From an uncultured Candidatus Saccharibacteria bacterium (GTDB lineage: Bacteria > Patescibacteriota > Saccharimonadia > Saccharimonadales > Saccharimonadaceae): a DNA stretch of 64,000 bases. Numbering within the stretch: position 1 is the first letter of the stretch; each line of letters opens with the position of its first letter. The position numbers and the translations under genes are program-made. The notes below the pieces were generated by a model. The model made no database searches. It saw only the letters and a list, made by a program, of their open reading frames with translations, and had not been told where the DNA came from. Below, one piece after another: positions 61,360 through 64,000 of the stretch. Where the stretch lies: contig CAMYUU010000002.1 of NCBI GenBank assembly GCA_947302355.1, forward strand, positions 40,834 through 104,833, read 5' to 3'.

Positions 61360-62337
61360 ATGATTTTGACCAGAAAAATGCTGCTAGGTTTGGCGGGAAT
61401 AATAATGATGATGTTTGGGGTTGTTTTATTCCAGGGGCCAGTTTCGGCTTTTTCCGTATCCCCTATGAAACAGACGGTGACATTAGTTCCTGGTCAGACT
61501 TATTCGAGTAGCGTAATGGTTGCCTTGCCACTTGATACTGCAAAGAATATGTATTATGAGGTCTCGGTGGTGCCATTCAAGGTGAATGACAAGGATGGAA
61601 ATTACAGCATTGATTTAGAGGGTTCAGATGAGCATAATGAAATAGTGAAGTGGGTTTCGTTATCCGATGGAACCAATAAAGTAAAAAGCGATGACGTCTT
61701 GACTGGAGAGTTGGCTCCCGGAAAAACAGTTGAGTTTATTTATACCATTGATGTACCCGAGTCAGTGATGGGTGGTGGTCAATATTTTGCGGTATTGGTT
61801 AAGTCGGTTCCGGGTTCAAACGACGATGGTGATGATAATTTGATGATTTCTGAGACACATGCTATTGCATCTGTTGTATATGCAGAGTTGCCTGGCGAGA
61901 TCAAATTAGACGGAGTTTTAAGGGAAAATAATATAAATGGATTCTTGTTTAATCCACCGATTACAACATCATTTGTAGCGGAGAATAACGGAAATACACA
62001 TTTTGCTGTTACTTACTTCTTGCAAGTCTATCCTTTGTTTTCTGGTGAAGAAGTTTATACGAACGAAGAAAATCCTTCGACGGATTACGTGTTGCCTGGG
62101 ACGTCAAGGCTTGTTACTCAAACTTGGAATGAAACGCCTTCGATTGGCATATTTAAGGTACGACAGACTGCCTATTATGATTTTGCGGAAGATAAACCAA
62201 GTATAGCGGAAAGAATTGTGATTATTTGCCCTATGTATTTACTATTTTTAATATTGTTCATCGTTGTCGCATTGGTGATTTGGATTATTATAAAGGTAAG
62301 AAATCGGAAAAGTTCACAAAAAAAGGATGACGAATAA
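61360..62337 (+). CDS. DUF916/WxL-associated-like surface protein
   Basis: The 325-residue protein has a signal peptide (ending GPVSA), then FSVSPMKQTVTLVPGQTYSS and APGKTVEFIYTIDVPESVMGGGQYFAVLV, which follow the pattern of the DUF916 domain found beside WxL proteins in Gram-positive bacteria. A second domain (PPITTSFVAENNGNTHFAVT) resembles its partner. A C-terminal helix (YLLFLILFIVVALVIWIIIKV) with basic tail anchors it. TATAAT and AAAGGAGG precede it. By analogy it would bind peptidoglycan or a host surface. Confidence 0.7.
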   Translation: MILTRKMLLGLAGIIMMMFGVVLFQGPVSAFSVSPMKQTVTLVPGQTYSSSVMVALPLDTAKNMYYEVSVVPFKVNDKDGNYSIDLEGSDEHNEIVKWVSLSDGTNKVKSDDVLTGELAPGKTVEFIYTIDVPESVMGGGQYFAVLVKSVPGSNDDGDDNLMISETHAIASVVYAELPGEIKLDGVLRENNINGFLFNPPITTSFVAENNGNTHFAVTYFLQVYPLFSGEEVYTNEENPSTDYVLPGTSRLVTQTWNETPSIGIFKVRQTAYYDFAEDKPSIAERIVIICPMYLLFLILFIVVALVIWIIIKVRNRKSSQKKDDE

Positions 62338-62351
62338 GGTCTTGTGATATT

Positions 62352-62386
62352 AAAAAAATACCACTCCGCAAGGGGTGGTATTTTTT
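62352..62386 (+). terminator. Rho-independent terminator
   Basis: Arms aaaaaataccactcc and ggggtggtatttttt, with a T-run. Confidence 0.95.
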
Positions 62387-62506
62387 CTGTTGAACGATTG
62401 ATGTAGTTTCACTGGTGAATTGGCTGTAATTATGTATGATTTATGGCTTTATAGATTATATTTTCTTATGCGGGGGAGGCGGATTGATTTGTGATAAAAT
62501 AAAAAT

Positions 62507-62851
62507 ATGAGAATTATAGAGAAACAGATTAAAAAAACTGATTTAATCGAGTAATCGTCGAATTTTATTGATGAGAATACTATTAAGGCGGTCGTTGATA
62601 TTAAAAGAGGAATTATGGCGGTTGATTCTCCCATGCATTATGAATGCGGGCAGCTTTTGCTAGAAAATGGTTCTAAGCAGGAAGATCTTTGGGGGATTAA
62701 TCTATATTTAGACGAGGAAGATGTTGATAATTTGGTTGAATTTGACTCGATGATTAATATTCGCCCAGCTCAAGGCAATCGCAGTCGCTCCGTGGAGGGT
62801 CCCAAAACACAAGAAGAAATAAAGGCGGTAGTCTCGAAATGGCTAATTTAA
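62507..62851 (+). pseudogene. DUF5674 family gene interrupted by an in-frame stop
   Basis: The frame begins MRIIEKQIKKTDLIE, then has TAA at 62552, then continues in the same frame as SSNFIDENTIKAVVDIKRGIM into the track ORF (MAVDSPMHYECGQLL). The whole reads as one DUF5674-like protein with GSKQEDLWGINLYLDEED and EFDSMINIRPAQGNRSR. TAAAAT sits 6 nt before the first ATG, as in intact leaderless genes. Either the gene is newly broken or translation restarts at 62615, giving 78 residues without the N-terminus. Confidence 0.75.
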
Positions 62852-63183
62852 GCTATATACATAGCGAAGAAACTCGTTTAAACTGGAAAAATCATCCTAT
62901 CACCTACCAGATGGGAAATATCGGGAGCGAGGTTTCGCGTTCTTTGAAATGGATTGGTAAAAATCAACCTAGAGCGGATAAAGCGATTGACCGAGCGCTT
63001 GAATTATTTGATTTTACGATTGAGGCTAATATTCATAATCATGCGCGATTATCTGAAATTGTTAAAGCTCGGGATGAATTCTGTAATTATTTTTTTGACA
63101 ACAATTCTTATCATACAGATCCGGTAAAAATGCAAAAAAATTATGATGGATTCGTGATGATAGAAAAATTAAAAATGCGCTAA
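62839..63183 (+). CDS. Hypothetical helical protein next to DUF5674
   Basis: The 114-residue protein overlaps the DUF5674 frame by 13 nt. It is helical and polar (GNIGSEVSRSLKWIGKNQPRAD, FTIEANIHNHARLSEIVKAR). The overlap suggests a two-gene module, perhaps toxin-antitoxin-like, but no known toxin motif is visible. Function unknown. Confidence 0.65.
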   Translation: MANLSYIHSEETRLNWKNHPITYQMGNIGSEVSRSLKWIGKNQPRADKAIDRALELFDFTIEANIHNHARLSEIVKARDEFCNYFFDNNSYHTDPVKMQKNYDGFVMIEKLKMR

Positions 63184-63201
63184 AAAAGTCTAAAAAAAGT
63201 G

Positions 63202-63230
63202 TTGACATGGGGGTTAAAGTGCGATATAAT
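63202..63230 (+). promoter_or_regulatory. rRNA promoter
   Basis: A perfect TTGACA-N17-TATAAT about 195 bp before the 23S 5' end. The leader 63231-63424 has no 16S or tRNA gene. Confidence 0.95.
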
Positions 63231-63424
63231 GGGGAAAGTTTAAGCAAGTCGACATTTTCGACCTCTACAAAAAGAAATGAAAAGCGAGGGAATCTTTTGA
63301 GGCCGCTTGTGAGGCTTCAGAATCTTTCTTTACGACTCTTCTATTAACAATTTGGAAACGATAAAGATTTAAAGACGGAACAAGCAGTCGAATGTCGATT
63401 GCTAGTTAAGTCAATGCATAAAAA

Positions 63425-64000
63425 GGTAATTAAGGGCACTGATAGTGGATGCCTTGACAATCAATACCGATGAAAGCCGTAGAAGTCTGCGATAAGCCTC
63501 GGGGATCTGACAACGAGAAATGATCCGGGGATTGCTGAATGGGGAAACCTAATACGAGTCATGTCGTATTGTCGCTACCTGAACACATAGGGTAGAGGAC
63601 GGGAACCGACCGAACTGAATCATCTTAGTAGGCCGAGGAAAAGAGAATAACCAATGATTCCGAAAGTAGTGGCGAGCGAAATTGGAGTATGCCTAAACCT
63701 TTCAAGTTCTATTTTGTGAACCTGCCTAGCAGGAGCGAGATAGTATGGTTTAACGACTAATGCTTGAAGGGGGTTGCGAGATTAGATAATTTTTATGCTG
63801 AGGAGCTTTTGGCTTTTCAGCATAAAGACCGACAGCGTTAACTGAGCGGGTAAAGATACAATCCTTTAGATCCTAGCAGAAGTAGTTGGAATGCTACACC
63901 AAAGGGGGTGAAAGTCCTGTACGCGAAAGGGTCTTAGGCTTTATTTATCTATTTTCAAGTAGGACGGGGCACGAGAAACCCTGTTTGAATCCGGCAGGAC
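63425..64000 (+). rRNA. rrl: 23S ribosomal RNA, 5' part
   Basis: The 5' end reads taattaagggcactgatagt then ggatgcc, followed by gatgaaagccgtagaagtct, ctgaatggggaaacc, ggccgaggaaaagag and gtagtggcgagcgaa, all matching conserved domain I of bacterial 23S rRNA. It is cut by the window end. A local hairpin (tttttatgctgagg...cttttcagcataaag) near 63790-63828 is an elongated expansion. It is transcribed from its own promoter. Confidence 0.97.

Noticed and set aside
63790-63828. Intron in the 23S rRNA
   Set aside because: The extra hairpin is short and fits a normal expansion segment; no intron core or homing endonuclease is seen in the part present.
1-64000. Insertion sequences or prophage
   Set aside because: No transposase, integrase or phage structural gene could be recognised in any frame I read.

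Overview
The window looks like a piece of a Patescibacteria/CPR chromosome, most likely a host-associated Saccharibacterium (TM7). This is inference from gene content: a compact AT-rich genome, standard genetic code (TGA is used as a stop, for example at the murB/folD ATGA overlap), a complete arginine deiminase operon, many large secreted or anchored surface proteins, a CPR-style TrbL/VirB6-like membrane protein, and a 23S rRNA gene with its own promoter and no 16S gene in front of it. No biosynthetic operons for amino acids or cofactors are seen.

Layout. 1-3.9 kb (minus strand): a PfkB-like/class I aldolase fusion (cut by the window edge), tRNA-Gly and tRNA-His, a tail-anchored protein, tpiA and a HAD phosphatase. 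3.9-10.2 kb (plus): two genes with atypical codon use and consensus promoters, an anchored DUF11-like surface protein with a DPTP repeat, and a TrbL-like protein. 10.3-16.4 kb: murB-folD, three envelope genes including a fibro-slime domain protein, tsaE/tsaB, murC. 16.5-29.3 kb: two large paralogous surface proteins sharing an 891-bp nearly identical segment, then radA, ruvC, ruvA and a giant InlB-repeat/FISUMP protein. 29.7-36.3 kb: three tRNA-Pro genes (UGG, GGG, CGG), ftsH, an M1 aminopeptidase, an orphan gene, a broken NYN-domain gene and tRNA-Leu. 36.5-45.5 kb: pgi-arcC, arcB-arcA-small ORF-arcD, gpmI, galU. 45.5-54.6 kb: an ANL-family ligase, a coiled-coil membrane protein, clpC (CIRCE-controlled)-clpP, rplS, an RNase HII-YraN fusion, two small genes and ychF. 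54.7-64 kb: envelope proteins including a membrane-anchored DUF1524/HNH nuclease, a rhodanese/thioredoxin-like pair, a WxL-like surface cluster, a DUF5674 gene broken by a stop, and the start of 23S rRNA.

How it fits together. Energy comes from lower glycolysis (pgi, aldolase, tpiA, gpmI) and the arginine deiminase route (import by ArcD, then ArcA, ArcB and the ATP-yielding ArcC). MurB, MurC and GalU serve the envelope. ClpC, ClpP and FtsH give proteolysis. The many surface proteins and the exported nuclease suit life attached to another cell.

The most notable signal is a family of about 11 short palindromic elements (PE1-PE11, 61-122 bp). Most share a core, GGCCGYTC-N-GGCCAAGYYTTATGGTCC, flanked by long inverted arms. 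The arms match each other at each locus but differ completely between loci. Most copies lie between genes, often overlapping stop codons, but two lie in frame inside murB and ychF. A second genome-wide pattern is that many first genes have TATAAT exactly 6 nt before the start codon, which implies leaderless mRNAs.
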